A DNA stretch of 9,244 nucleotides from an uncultured Alphaproteobacteria bacterium (GCA_949296785.1 CASFRQ010000224.1:1-9244); one strand, 5' to 3'; positions 1 to 7,098 are shown, counted from the stretch's first letter. The notes: generated by a model from the letters alone, not told the origin. Numbers and translations are program-made.

Positions 1-418
1 ACAGGTTCATTTTTTCTTTTTTGGTCAACCCTTCCAACTCGCCCTTGGCTTCGCGCGCATCAATCTCCTTCAGCCTTTTGATAGAGGAGGAAATCGTTTT
101 CCAGTTTGTCATCATGCCGCCCAGCCAACGGTGGTTGACATAATATTGGCCGCATCTCTCGGCGGCGGCTTTAATCGGTTCCTGCGCTTGTTTTTTCGTT
201 CCGACGAACAGAACGCGACCGCCTTTGGCGGCAACTTCGCGCACAGCTTCCATCGCGCGGTACAGCATCGGGGCTGTTTGAGCCAAATCTATAATGTGAA
301 CACCGTCGCGGACGCCGAAAATGTACTTGCCCATTTTCGGATTCCATCTGCGGGTTGTGTGACCATAGTGAACGCCAGATTCAATCAGCTGGCGCATTGT
401 AAATGTCGGGAGTGCCAT
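1..418 (-). CDS. rpsB: 30S ribosomal protein S2, N-terminal part (cut by window edge)
   Basis: S2 is a small-subunit ribosomal protein that helps bind S1 and is needed for initiation. The visible 139 codons read as a typical S2 N-terminus: GVHYGHTTRRWNPKM at residues 15-29, YIFGVRDGVHIIDL at 32-45, the VLFVGTKKQAQ strand-turn at 69-79 and the RWLGGMMTNWKT block at 97-108. Family members are usually 240-260 residues, so a little over half is shown and the rest lies beyond position 1. The ATG at 418-416 is supported by an AAAGGA ribosome binding site at 430-425 with a 6-base spacer. The gene follows glmM after a 344-base gap that appears to carry its own promoter and a structured leader, so it is probably transcribed at least partly independently. 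In many bacteria tsf follows rpsB, but that would be outside this window. Confidence 0.97.
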   Translation of the reverse strand, partial: MALPTFTMRQLIESGVHYGHTTRRWNPKMGKYIFGVRDGVHIIDLAQTAPMLYRAMEAVREVAAKGGRVLFVGTKKQAQEPIKAAAERCGQYYVNHRWLGGMMTNWKTISSSIKRLKEIDAREAKGELEGLTKKEKMNL

Positions 419-550
419 AGTATATCCTTTCTTCTCCGGTTAATCCTCTGCGGAAACAGTATCGTCCGGATAAATCCGGCACCGGAGCGTTTTTCCGCCC
501 CCCTCAAAGGCAACGGCCAAACGCGAGCTTCCGCATGCGTAATACAGAGG
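419..550 (-). promoter_or_regulatory. Candidate structured 5' leader of rpsB mRNA
   Basis: Read as minus-strand RNA, this leader contains several exact complementary pairs. A closing helix joins AGAGG (546-550 on plus) to CCTCT (445-449) and TTCCGC (529-534) to GCGGAA (450-455), 11 pairs interrupted by one 11-base bulge. Inside it lie a 6-pair helix (519-524 with 487-492) and a perfect CCGGAT hairpin with a 2-base loop (466-479). A competing 6-pair helix, CTCCGG/CCGGAG (434-439 with 482-487), would cross the closing helix and end close to the ribosome binding site at 425-430. Autoregulated S2 leaders are known in other bacteria, and this could be such an element. I do not recognise a named Rfam family, and compensatory changes cannot be tested from one sequence. 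Confidence 0.42.
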
Positions 551-552
551 TT

Positions 553-581
553 CTTTTATCTTGTTTTAAATTTAAAAGCAA
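553..581 (-). promoter_or_regulatory. Possible rpsB promoter
   Basis: On the minus strand TTGCTT (581-576) is followed after 17 bases by TAAAAG (558-553), with an overlapping GATAAA alternative. The match to sigma70 consensus is only fair (3/6 and 4/6), but the spot is strongly AT-rich and a start near 546-548 would begin the transcript almost exactly at the 5' strand of the leader's closing helix. That agreement is the main support. Confidence 0.35.
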
Positions 582-582
582 G
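560..582. repeat. AT-rich palindrome in the rpsB promoter spacer
   Basis: CTTG, a perfect 14-base palindrome (TTTTAAATTTAAAA), one extra G, then CAAG. The arms are exact apart from that single base. It lies between and over the presumed -35 and -10 elements of rpsB, where a dimeric regulator could bind. In this AT-rich stretch chance is also possible, and its lack of GC pairs and of a free loop makes a terminator unlikely. Confidence 0.45.
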
Positions 583-612
583 TATTTTCTTTTATTTTTT
601 CGCTTTTTTCCG

Positions 613-647
613 CCGTCGTTTTTTTTCGTCTCAAATAAAAAAGACGG
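613..647. repeat. Inverted repeat in the glmM-rpsB gap
   Basis: CCGTC (613-617) and GACGG (643-647) pair exactly, and inside them six T and six A residues can pair after a single unpaired G. The hairpin lies about 115 bases beyond the glmM stop. On the minus strand it is followed by a purine-rich stretch and not by T residues, so it is a poor intrinsic terminator. It could still define a 3' end by processing. Confidence 0.35.
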
Positions 648-762
648 TAAAAATATCCGAGCTGACGATACGAATTAACAAAAGCTCAACATCTCAAAAA
701 ACAACGGGTCAGACCGAAAATCCAACCCGATTGTTCTTTAATAAAAAAATGCGCCGGGAAAA

Positions 763-2193
763 TCAGGAAACTTCCTTGCTCATAACTTCTGACAAAAAAG
801 AGCTCTGGCTTTCAACCAAAGCCGCATCTTTGGACTCCACCATAATCCGAATAAGAGGTTCCGTCCCCGACTCTCTGATAATCAATCGCCCTTTGCCTTC
901 CAAAGCCTGCTCCGAAGCCCGAAGCGCTTCCTGTACTTTCGGTGCCTGCAGGATTTTTTTAACCTCCTCTTTGTTGGAGGCGCGGACATTCTTCGTCACC
1001 TGAGGGAACGGCGTAAAGAAGTGCAACTTTTGACTGGCTTTTTGTTTCGTGCGTGCCATCCCCTTACAAATATGCAGTGCCGCCAAAAGCCCGTCGCCCG
1101 AGGACGCGTAGTCCAAAAGCACCAAATGACCGGAAGATTCGCCGCCCACCTGCGCTTTTATCCGCCGCATCTCTTCCACGACATAACGTTCGCCGACTTT
1201 CGTCCTTTGTAAAGACAATCCGTACTTTTTCAGTTCTTCTTCTAATCCCATGTTGGAAACGACCGTCGCCACCACCGTATCGGAAGAAAGCAGCCCCGCC
1301 TCCTTCAGCTCCAGCGCCAAAGCACCGATAAGCTGGTCGCCGTCCGCTACTTTGCCCGTCTCATCCGCCATAATCAGCCGGTCGGCATCCCCGTCCAAAG
1401 CTAACCCGACATCGGCACCCAACCTTTTTACCGCTTCGGAAATATATTCCGGATGCGTCGCGCCGCACCCTTCGTTGATATTCATCCCCGTCGGCCGATC
1501 ATTCAAAATAAAAGCCTCGGCCCCCAAACGGCGCAACACCTCCCCGGCCAAAGCGCTCTGCGCGCCGTTGGCGCAATCCAGCGCGATTTTCATTCCTTTT
1601 AAAGAGGCGCCGTCTCCTAAAGAATTTATCAGCCGACCGATATATTCATCCGAATAATCCTTGTCAAAAGTCCGCCCGATTTCATCGGCGCCGGCCAGAT
1701 ACTCTTCCAAAGACTCCTTAAAAAGCAGCTCTTCAATTTTAGCCGTTTCCTCATCCGTCAGCTTGAAAGAATCCGGGCCGAAAAGCTTAATACCGTTGTC
1801 CGCATACGGATTATGAGAAGCGGAAATCATCATCCCGAACGCTGCGTGAAAAAAAGGAACCGCGGAAGAAACCGCCGGCGTCGGCAACACCCCGACTCTA
1901 TACACATCATATCCGACACTGTTCAAACCGGCACACAAGGCCGCTTCTAGCATATCGCACGAAATCCGCGTGTCTTTTCCGACGATGACGACGGGACGCC
2001 GGCCAGCCGCCGACATTTTACAAGAAGCCGCATCCCTTTCCGAAACGGTCGTTTCAGCCTTGTCCGCCAAGGCTTCTTCTTCCTTAAAAACAGCACCCGC
2101 CGCCTGCGCCAACTTCATCACCGTTTGCACCGTTAAGGGATAACTGTTGGCTTTTCCCCGCATGCCGTCCGTTCCGAAAAGTTTATTTACCAT
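763..2193 (-). CDS. glmM: Phosphoglucosamine mutase GlmM
   Basis: GlmM converts glucosamine-6-phosphate to glucosamine-1-phosphate in the cytoplasm, the step before GlmU on the way to UDP-GlcNAc for peptidoglycan and lipopolysaccharide. The start at 2193 gives 476 residues beginning MVNKLFGTDGMRG. An ATG directly before it (2196) is also possible; TAAGGAG at 2207-2201 lies 4 or 7 bases upstream, favouring 2193. The catalytic phosphoserine loop ISASHNP is at 123-129 (Ser126), the metal loop DGDAD at 267-271, the sugar-binding GESSGH at 351-356, and the phosphate-binding RESGTEPLIR at 440-449. GESSGH and VGERYV (334-339) fit GlmM better than phosphomannomutase. E. coli GlmM has 445 residues with Ser102, so about 24 residues are extra before the catalytic loop; they lie around residues 37-65, are polar, and look like a surface insertion. 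It sits about 170 bases after the membrane-protein gene. Confidence 0.95.
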   Translation of the reverse strand: MVNKLFGTDGMRGKANSYPLTVQTVMKLAQAAGAVFKEEEALADKAETTVSERDAASCKMSAAGRRPVVIVGKDTRISCDMLEAALCAGLNSVGYDVYRVGVLPTPAVSSAVPFFHAAFGMMISASHNPYADNGIKLFGPDSFKLTDEETAKIEELLFKESLEEYLAGADEIGRTFDKDYSDEYIGRLINSLGDGASLKGMKIALDCANGAQSALAGEVLRRLGAEAFILNDRPTGMNINEGCGATHPEYISEAVKRLGADVGLALDGDADRLIMADETGKVADGDQLIGALALELKEAGLLSSDTVVATVVSNMGLEEELKKYGLSLQRTKVGERYVVEEMRRIKAQVGGESSGHLVLLDYASSGDGLLAALHICKGMARTKQKASQKLHFFTPFPQVTKNVRASNKEEVKKILQAPKVQEALRASEQALEGKGRLIIRESGTEPLIRIMVESKDAALVESQSSFLSEVMSKEVS

Positions 2194-2336
2194 CATTGAA
2201 CTCCTTACTTTTGTTACCCGAAATTTCACCCAAAAAATCTCAAAATCATGACAAAACCTGTAAAAAGAAAACGCATCGCTTCAGCAAAAACTCTTTAAAA
2301 ACCGCGTAAACGAAATACCGCCGCCTGTCCTTTCCG

Positions 2337-2360
2337 CCGTTTTTTACCTCTCAAAAACGG
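2337..2360. terminator. Hairpin just after the membrane-protein gene
   Basis: A perfect 8-pair stem, CCGTTTTT (2337-2344) with AAAAACGG (2353-2360), and an 8-base loop, beginning two bases after the stop codon at 2363. On the minus strand it is followed by a purine-rich stretch and not by T residues, so it is not a standard intrinsic terminator in that direction. It may stabilise the 3' end, or attenuate read-through into glmM. Confidence 0.35.
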
Positions 2361-2362
2361 AA

Positions 2363-3250
2363 TCAGCCTCTTTTTTCCTTTTTACTTTTTTCTGCCTTTT
2401 GAGGTTCTGCCGTTTCTTCTTTTTCTTTTGTCTGAGATTCCGCCGCCTTTTCTTCCGTTTTTTGACCGCTTACCGCGGGCCCCGGAATTAAAGACGCCAT
2501 TTCTTCATACTGTTTTTGTGCCTGCGGAAAAAGCAGTTTGTACAAGATACTGACAAATGAAATGAAAAAAATCCAGAAAACAAAATCAAAAACCCACTTG
2601 ATTGATTCCGGCCAAAGCCAAAAAGCCTCTGAAGACAAGGGAACACCCGAAAAAAGAGCTTCCAGCACCGCGCTTAAAAAAGTCAAAAGGAAGACCATCA
2701 GAAAAACGGCCAGGAAACCGGTAAAAATAGCCACACGATAAGGTCCCGTCGCTTTCCACGCCGCTTTCGCACTTTGCCAAGTCTTTTGTTTTAAAAGAAC
2801 GGAAGAAGGCAATGCCGGCAGAAACCTAATCATCACATAAAACATCAATGCAGCAAAAAAACCGCCGCCGAAAATATAACCGTAAACAGGTTCTGCCCGC
2901 CCGCAAGACGGGCACGGCAAGCCTTGAATTATCCAAACAAGCCCTAAAAAGCACCCGACTGCCGGAAAAACAATAAAGAAAGTCAAAGAAAAAAAGTAAT
3001 TTAATTCCATCAAACCAAACGGAAACTTTTTTCCCCTCTGTCCGAACGAAAGACCGCGCGCCAACATGACGCCCAACGAAGAAATCAACAATACCTTTAA
3101 AGTAGCTCTGTAAGCCACCTGCTCCTCGTCAAACCAACTGTAGAAAAAAGCATACAACGCGTACAAAACGCACCATGGCCAAATCATTTTTATCAATTTT
3201 GCCGGATTAAAAATAAATCCGAATGTTTCTTTCAGCAAAGGTTTTATCAT
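2363..3250 (-). CDS. Six-segment membrane protein with CPSC motif and charged C-terminal tail, function unknown
   Basis: I do not recognise this 295-residue protein. Hydrophobic segments lie at about residues 22-40, 51-66, 85-109, 122-146, 172-199 and 219-241, so an inner-membrane protein with six crossings is likely. The loop between segments 3 and 4 holds PCPSCG (Cys113 and Cys116), the only CxxC in the protein. Residues 156-170 (KTWQSAKAAWKATGP), just before segment 5, resemble the AW..T.G pattern that I associate with YciC-like or glycerophosphodiester-phosphodiesterase membrane domains; this is a weak lead. The final 35 or so residues are almost entirely K, E, Q, A and T and probably form a disordered cytoplasmic tail. 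The start at 3250 has TAAGGA at 3265-3260 with a 9-base spacer. The gene lies alone between dnaE and glmM with gaps on both sides. Confidence 0.85.
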   Translation of the reverse strand: MIKPLLKETFGFIFNPAKLIKMIWPWCVLYALYAFFYSWFDEEQVAYRATLKVLLISSLGVMLARGLSFGQRGKKFPFGLMELNYFFSLTFFIVFPAVGCFLGLVWIIQGLPCPSCGRAEPVYGYIFGGGFFAALMFYVMIRFLPALPSSVLLKQKTWQSAKAAWKATGPYRVAIFTGFLAVFLMVFLLTFLSAVLEALFSGVPLSSEAFWLWPESIKWVFDFVFWIFFISFVSILYKLLFPQAQKQYEEMASLIPGPAVSGQKTEEKAAESQTKEKEETAEPQKAEKSKKEKRG

Positions 3251-3627
3251 TAGTTCCGTTCCTTATATTTTTAAAGGCTTTTATTTTTTCGTCGCATTTA
3301 TCTCAACGCTCTTTTGGGTTTTTCCTCGTCTTTACTTTCTTTAATCCATGCAACGCTTTCCGAAGTTATTTGCATCATATCCCAAAACCTTCTCGGGCAC
3401 AAGAGGAGAGAAAAAGTTTTCCATCTTTCAGCGTTCCGCCGCTCGGTACCCGCCGTCAAAATATCGCAAACCGGTCGGATAAAAAAACAACGTCGCCTAA
3501 AATACAAAGCATTCCCCTTTTAAGCGGAACGAGCGGCTTTTTCCAATCACTTTTTTCCAAAACCGTCCAAAGAGAAAAACACCTTCCTTTTTAAGAAAGA
3601 ACGGATAAAAACGAAGAAGTTACAGAT
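3251..3627. other. Non-coding gap between dnaE and the membrane-protein gene
   Basis: These 377 bases carry no ORF that resembles a protein. The longest minus-strand frame (3298-3507) would need a TTG start and has no good binding site. No clear intrinsic terminator for dnaE is visible. The only feature I can support is the promoter candidate at 3374-3402. Confidence 0.6.
3374..3402 (-). promoter_or_regulatory. Possible promoter of the membrane-protein gene
   Basis: TTGTGC (3402-3397) and TATGAT (3379-3374) are separated by 17 bases on the minus strand. The -10 matches consensus at five of six positions, the -35 at three. Transcription from about 3367 would give a leader of about 117 bases before the start at 3250. 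Confidence 0.35.
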
Positions 3628-4923
3628 TTATCTGATTTCCGTCACTTCCGGCACATCCTGCAAATCGGACATCATCTGCGCGGAAAAATGGTATGTCCCC
3701 GGCAGCTTCATCTCCACATCAAAATGCGGCACCTGCGCCACCAGAATAACTTTTCCCCGGCCGCCCTTATACCCTTCCAACAAGGTTTTCAAATGAGGCA
3801 CGGCCTCTTTCTTTTCAAAATAAACCATCATCGTGTCCGCCGCCTGCGCTTGAGCTTCTTCCAAATAATCCACGGATAAAAGCATCAGGCGCGGACCGTC
3901 CTCCTCCGATTCGGCCCTATCCGCCCGCACGGAGAACAAAAGAGGCCTTCCGGATTTCAACTTTTCCTTACTCTGAGCGTACAGTTCCGAAAAACAAATC
4001 ATATCATAGCTGCCCGTCGTATCCGAAACGGAAACAAAAGCGAACTTATTGCCTGTCTTTTGAGAAATTTTTTCCCGAATGGAAATCAGAATACCGGCCA
4101 TTTTAACCGTCGTCGTACCGGCCAATCTCACGGTTTTCGTTACCTGCGCGTACGAGGAAATCTGTAATTTATCAAACGCCCCTTCAAACACATCCAAAGG
4201 ATGCGCCGATAAATAAAAACCGATAGCCGTTGATTCCATATTCAATTTTTCCAAATTATGCCAAGGCGCGGCCGGCTCCATCTTAAAATCACTGAGTACC
4301 GTCTGTTCCCCGAACAAACTTATCTGAGAGCTTTTCCTTTGCTCCTGGGCAGCAGTAGCAAACTGCATCATTTTTTCCAGGTTAGCAAACAGCTTTGCCC
4401 TGTCTTTATCCAAAGAATCAAACGCCCCGGCCTTAATTAAAAATTCCAAGCTGCGCTTATTAACGGCAGACACATCCACCCGGCTTAAAAAATCGGGAAT
4501 GGATTTGTAAGGGCCGTTTTCATTCCGTTCCTTTACCACCGTTTCCATCGCACCTTCGCCTACATTCTTCACGGCAGCCAACGCATACCGAATCGCCCCA
4601 TTTTCCACGGAGAAGAATACACTGGATTTATTAATGTCCGGCGGCAGGATTTTAATCCCCATCTTTGCCACTTCCCTTTTAAAGAATCCCAGTTTATCCG
4701 TGTTTTGAGAATCCAAAGTCATGGTGGCGGCCATAAATTCCACCGGGTAATGCGCCTTGAGATAAGCCGTCTGATACGCCACAAGAGCATACGCCGCCGC
4801 GTGCGACTTATTAAAGCCGTAGCTGGCGAACTTTTCCATCTTTTCAAAAATCATACGAGCGTTTTCTTCTTCCACGCCGTTTTTCTTGGCCCCTTCAATA
4901 AACAAAATCTTTTGTTCGGCCAT
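3628..4923 (-). CDS. dnaE: DNA polymerase III alpha subunit, C-terminal reading frame (frame -1 to the first part)
   Basis: This is the second part of the replicative polymerase. From the first ATG (4923) it codes 431 residues; joined at the slip site it starts with codon GAA at 4929. It holds the remaining fingers domain with YGFNKSHAAAYALVAYQTAYL (35-55), the helix-hairpin-helix region (about 139-171), the clamp-binding motif QISLF (200-204, compare QADMF in E. coli), the OB-fold (about 270-353) and the C-terminal region that binds tau, ending VPEVTEIR. Joined to residues 1-708 of the upstream frame it gives about 1141 residues, close to the 1160 of E. coli. The ATG has no convincing ribosome binding site: upstream is only GGGAAAAAAGAAATT. 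That favours one continuous polypeptide made by a frameshift over an independent subunit, but re-initiation is not excluded. No intein sequence is seen at the junction. Confidence 0.93.
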   Translation of the reverse strand: MAEQKILFIEGAKKNGVEEENARMIFEKMEKFASYGFNKSHAAAYALVAYQTAYLKAHYPVEFMAATMTLDSQNTDKLGFFKREVAKMGIKILPPDINKSSVFFSVENGAIRYALAAVKNVGEGAMETVVKERNENGPYKSIPDFLSRVDVSAVNKRSLEFLIKAGAFDSLDKDRAKLFANLEKMMQFATAAQEQRKSSQISLFGEQTVLSDFKMEPAAPWHNLEKLNMESTAIGFYLSAHPLDVFEGAFDKLQISSYAQVTKTVRLAGTTTVKMAGILISIREKISQKTGNKFAFVSVSDTTGSYDMICFSELYAQSKEKLKSGRPLLFSVRADRAESEEDGPRLMLLSVDYLEEAQAQAADTMMVYFEKKEAVPHLKTLLEGYKGGRGKVILVAQVPHFDVEMKLPGTYHFSAQMMSDLQDVPEVTEIR

Positions 4924-7052
4924 AATTTCTTTTTTCCCATTGCGCGACGCAAAAGGTCGGCGCCACCCAAAGAATATCCCGCCAGTACCTGCGCAATCTG
5001 CATCACTTGTTCCTGATAAATCATGATGCCGTAGGTCTCTTTCAATATCCCTTCCAACAAAGGGTTCAAATAATCCGGCTCCTCCCGTCCGAATTTGCGG
5101 TTAATGTAACTGGGAATATTGTCCATCGGTCCCGGACGGTACAAAGAAACAATAGCGATAAGGTCCTCCATCTTATCCGGCTTCATATCCCGCAACACTT
5201 TGCGTAGTCCCGTGCTTTCAAGCTGGAACACGCCCGAAGTATCCGCCCGACTTAACAAATCGTAGGTTTCTTTATCGTCCAAAGGCAGATGGCTTAAATC
5301 CACCTCAACTCCTTTCAAAGCGATTAAATCCACTGCCTTTTTCAAAACGGTCAGAGTCTTCAACCCCAAAAAGTCATATTTGATAAGGCTGGCGTCTTCC
5401 ACAAACTTCATATCAAACTGCGTTACCGGCATATCCGAAGACGGATCTTTATACACCGGCACAATCTGATCCAAAGGATTGGCGCCGATACCCACGCCCG
5501 CCGCGTGAGGAGAGGTATTGCGGTACAACCCCTCAAGTTTCAGAGCAATTTCCAACAGCCTCCTAATCTCCGGTTCCTTTTCGCATTCCTCCTCAAAACC
5601 GGGTTCCACCTCTATGGCTTCTTTTAAACTGTAAGGCTTTCCTTTTTCGTTCAACCCGTTCGGCACCAACTTGGACAACCTGTCCACCACCGGATAAGGA
5701 ATTTGCAGCACGCGCCCGACATCCCGGATAACCGCTTTAGCCTGCAGCTTACCGAAGGTGATAATCTGCGCCACATAATCATGACCGTATTTTTCCTGCA
5801 CATAGTGAATGGTTTCCTCACGCCGCTCCTGACAGAAGTCCACATCAAAGTCCGGCATGTTCACACGTTCGGGATTTAAAAACCGTTCAAACAGAAGATT
5901 GAAACGCAAAGGGTCAATATCCGTAATCGTCAACGCCCACGCCACGACGGAACCCGCGCCGGAACCTCGTCCGGGCCCTACCGGGATACCGTGCGCCTTT
6001 GACCACTGGATAAAGTCCGCGACGATAAGGAAGTACCCGGCAAATCCCATTTGAAAAATAACTTTCAATTCAAATTCAAACCGTTCGCGGTATTTTTTTA
6101 CTTCCTCCTCGGAACGACCCCGCATTCTTTTTTCAAAACCTTCATTCGCCTTTTCCAGCAAAACTTCCTGTTCCGTCTTACCGTGACAATCGTAGTTCGG
6201 CAAAGCAGGAGGCTTTTTTTCCAAAGCGAAAGCGCACCTTTTGGCAATAACGACCGTATTGGCAATCGCCTCCGGCAAATCCTTAAACAGTTCCTTCATT
6301 TGCGCGGCGGTTTTAAAGTAATGCTCCGGCGTTAAACGACGGCGGTCCAGCTCATCCACATAGGTCTTTTCGGCAATGCAGATAAGGGCGTCATGCGCCT
6401 CGTACATATCCTCCGTGGCAAAAAACACTTCGTTTGTCGCCACCAAGGGGATGTTCAGCTCATAGGCCAATGCCAGAAAACCCGGCTCTGTCTTGATTTC
6501 CGCTGCCATACCGTGGCGCTGGATTTCCATATAAAACCGGTCTTTAAAAATCTCCAGGAAGGTTTTGGCCATCTGTTTGGCTTTTTCCTTCCTTCCGTCC
6601 AAGAGCAGGCGACCGATGGGCCCTTCCGCACCGCCGGACAGAAGAATCAACCCGTCGCTGTGTTCCTTCAGCTCTTTTAAAGTGATGTGAGGCGTCGGCG
6701 TTTTACCTTCCCCCATATAAAACAGGTTAAAAATTTTTAAGATATTGTCATATCCCGTCTGATTTTGAACAAACAGGACGATTTTGTCATACCGTTCCCT
6801 GTTTTCGGAAAAAGCGGTTTCCTTATCCTCCTCTTCCTTCAACAGTATCTGCGTGCCCAAAATCGGCTGAACCCCTTCGCCCATACAGGAATAAGAAATA
6901 TTCATCGCCCCGAACATATTGTTCGTGTCCGTCATGCCAACGGCGGGCATATCGTTCTTAATGCATAAAGGAACTAAATCCTTTATTTTTAACGCCCCTT
7001 CCAACAGGGAATATTCCGTATGAACGCGCAAATGAATAAATTCAGGGGTCAT
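4851..7052 (-). CDS. dnaE: DNA polymerase III alpha subunit, N-terminal reading frame
   Basis: DnaE is the polymerising subunit of the replicase. The 733-residue frame matches the family through residue 708 (RRAMGKK at 702-708); the last 25 residues are out of frame and end at a TGA. Domains: PHP from about 5 to 280, opening FIHLRVHTEYSLLEG; the palm with GPGRGSGAGS (359-368) and PDFDVDFC (400-407), catalytic Asp401 and Asp403; the third aspartate at 560 in LIKYDFLGLKTL; then thumb and fingers with SLYRPGPMDNIPSYINRKFG (636-655). ATNEVFF (205-211) lacks the histidine of active PHP domains, so proofreading probably relies on a separate DnaQ. The start at 7052 has a weak GAGAAG (7063-7058) with a 5-base spacer, and a good promoter lies upstream. 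If no frameshift occurs, this frame alone would make a truncated protein lacking the rest of the fingers, the clamp-binding site and the OB-fold. Confidence 0.95.
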   Translation of the reverse strand: MTPEFIHLRVHTEYSLLEGALKIKDLVPLCIKNDMPAVGMTDTNNMFGAMNISYSCMGEGVQPILGTQILLKEEEDKETAFSENRERYDKIVLFVQNQTGYDNILKIFNLFYMGEGKTPTPHITLKELKEHSDGLILLSGGAEGPIGRLLLDGRKEKAKQMAKTFLEIFKDRFYMEIQRHGMAAEIKTEPGFLALAYELNIPLVATNEVFFATEDMYEAHDALICIAEKTYVDELDRRRLTPEHYFKTAAQMKELFKDLPEAIANTVVIAKRCAFALEKKPPALPNYDCHGKTEQEVLLEKANEGFEKRMRGRSEEEVKKYRERFEFELKVIFQMGFAGYFLIVADFIQWSKAHGIPVGPGRGSGAGSVVAWALTITDIDPLRFNLLFERFLNPERVNMPDFDVDFCQERREETIHYVQEKYGHDYVAQIITFGKLQAKAVIRDVGRVLQIPYPVVDRLSKLVPNGLNEKGKPYSLKEAIEVEPGFEEECEKEPEIRRLLEIALKLEGLYRNTSPHAAGVGIGANPLDQIVPVYKDPSSDMPVTQFDMKFVEDASLIKYDFLGLKTLTVLKKAVDLIALKGVEVDLSHLPLDDKETYDLLSRADTSGVFQLESTGLRKVLRDMKPDKMEDLIAIVSLYRPGPMDNIPSYINRKFGREEPDYLNPLLEGILKETYGIMIYQEQVMQIAQVLAGYSLGGADLLRRAMGKKKLWPNKRFCLLKGPRKTAWKKKTLV
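4887..4935 (-). promoter_or_regulatory. Candidate -1 frameshift signal in dnaE
   Basis: The heptamer A AAA AAG (4935-4929, minus strand) is in the zero frame of the first dnaE part: GGA AAA AAG. A one-base slip back gives GAA ATT ATG GCC, the frame of the second part. Six bases later TGGCC (4922-4918) can pair with GGCCA (4891-4887), and inside it AACAAAA (4916-4910) with TTTTGTT (4907-4901). This spacing matches known bacterial -1 signals such as E. coli dnaX. The stem is short and partly AT-rich, and no Shine-Dalgarno-like enhancer is seen about 10 bases upstream. The run of six A could also allow RNA polymerase slippage, with the same product. Confidence 0.45.
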
Positions 7053-7098
7053 TTTTACTTCTCTTTCTTTTTACCGCTCTTAATATTTTGATTTTCCG

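Noticed and set aside
131..1003. 290-codon open frame on the plus strand across rpsB, the gap and the glmM end
   Set aside because: It lies antisense to two well-recognised genes, its translation is low in complexity with no domain, and it has no binding site.
2194..2229. Longer N-terminus of GlmM from the upstream ATG at 2229
   Set aside because: The twelve added residues span the ribosome binding site and precede the conserved family start (NKLFGTDG).
3298..3507. 69-codon minus-strand frame in the gap after dnaE
   Set aside because: It needs a TTG start, has no convincing ribosome binding site, and the protein (many R, C and W, no domain) does not look real. A 26-codon internal frame from the ATG pair near 3377 overlaps the promoter candidate.
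4851..4923. Intein at the dnaE split
   Set aside because: Neither end of the overlap has intein motifs, and the 25 out-of-frame residues simply follow from the other reading frame.
5651..5848. 65-codon minus-strand frame inside dnaE
   Set aside because: It is a shadow in another frame of the palm and thumb coding region.
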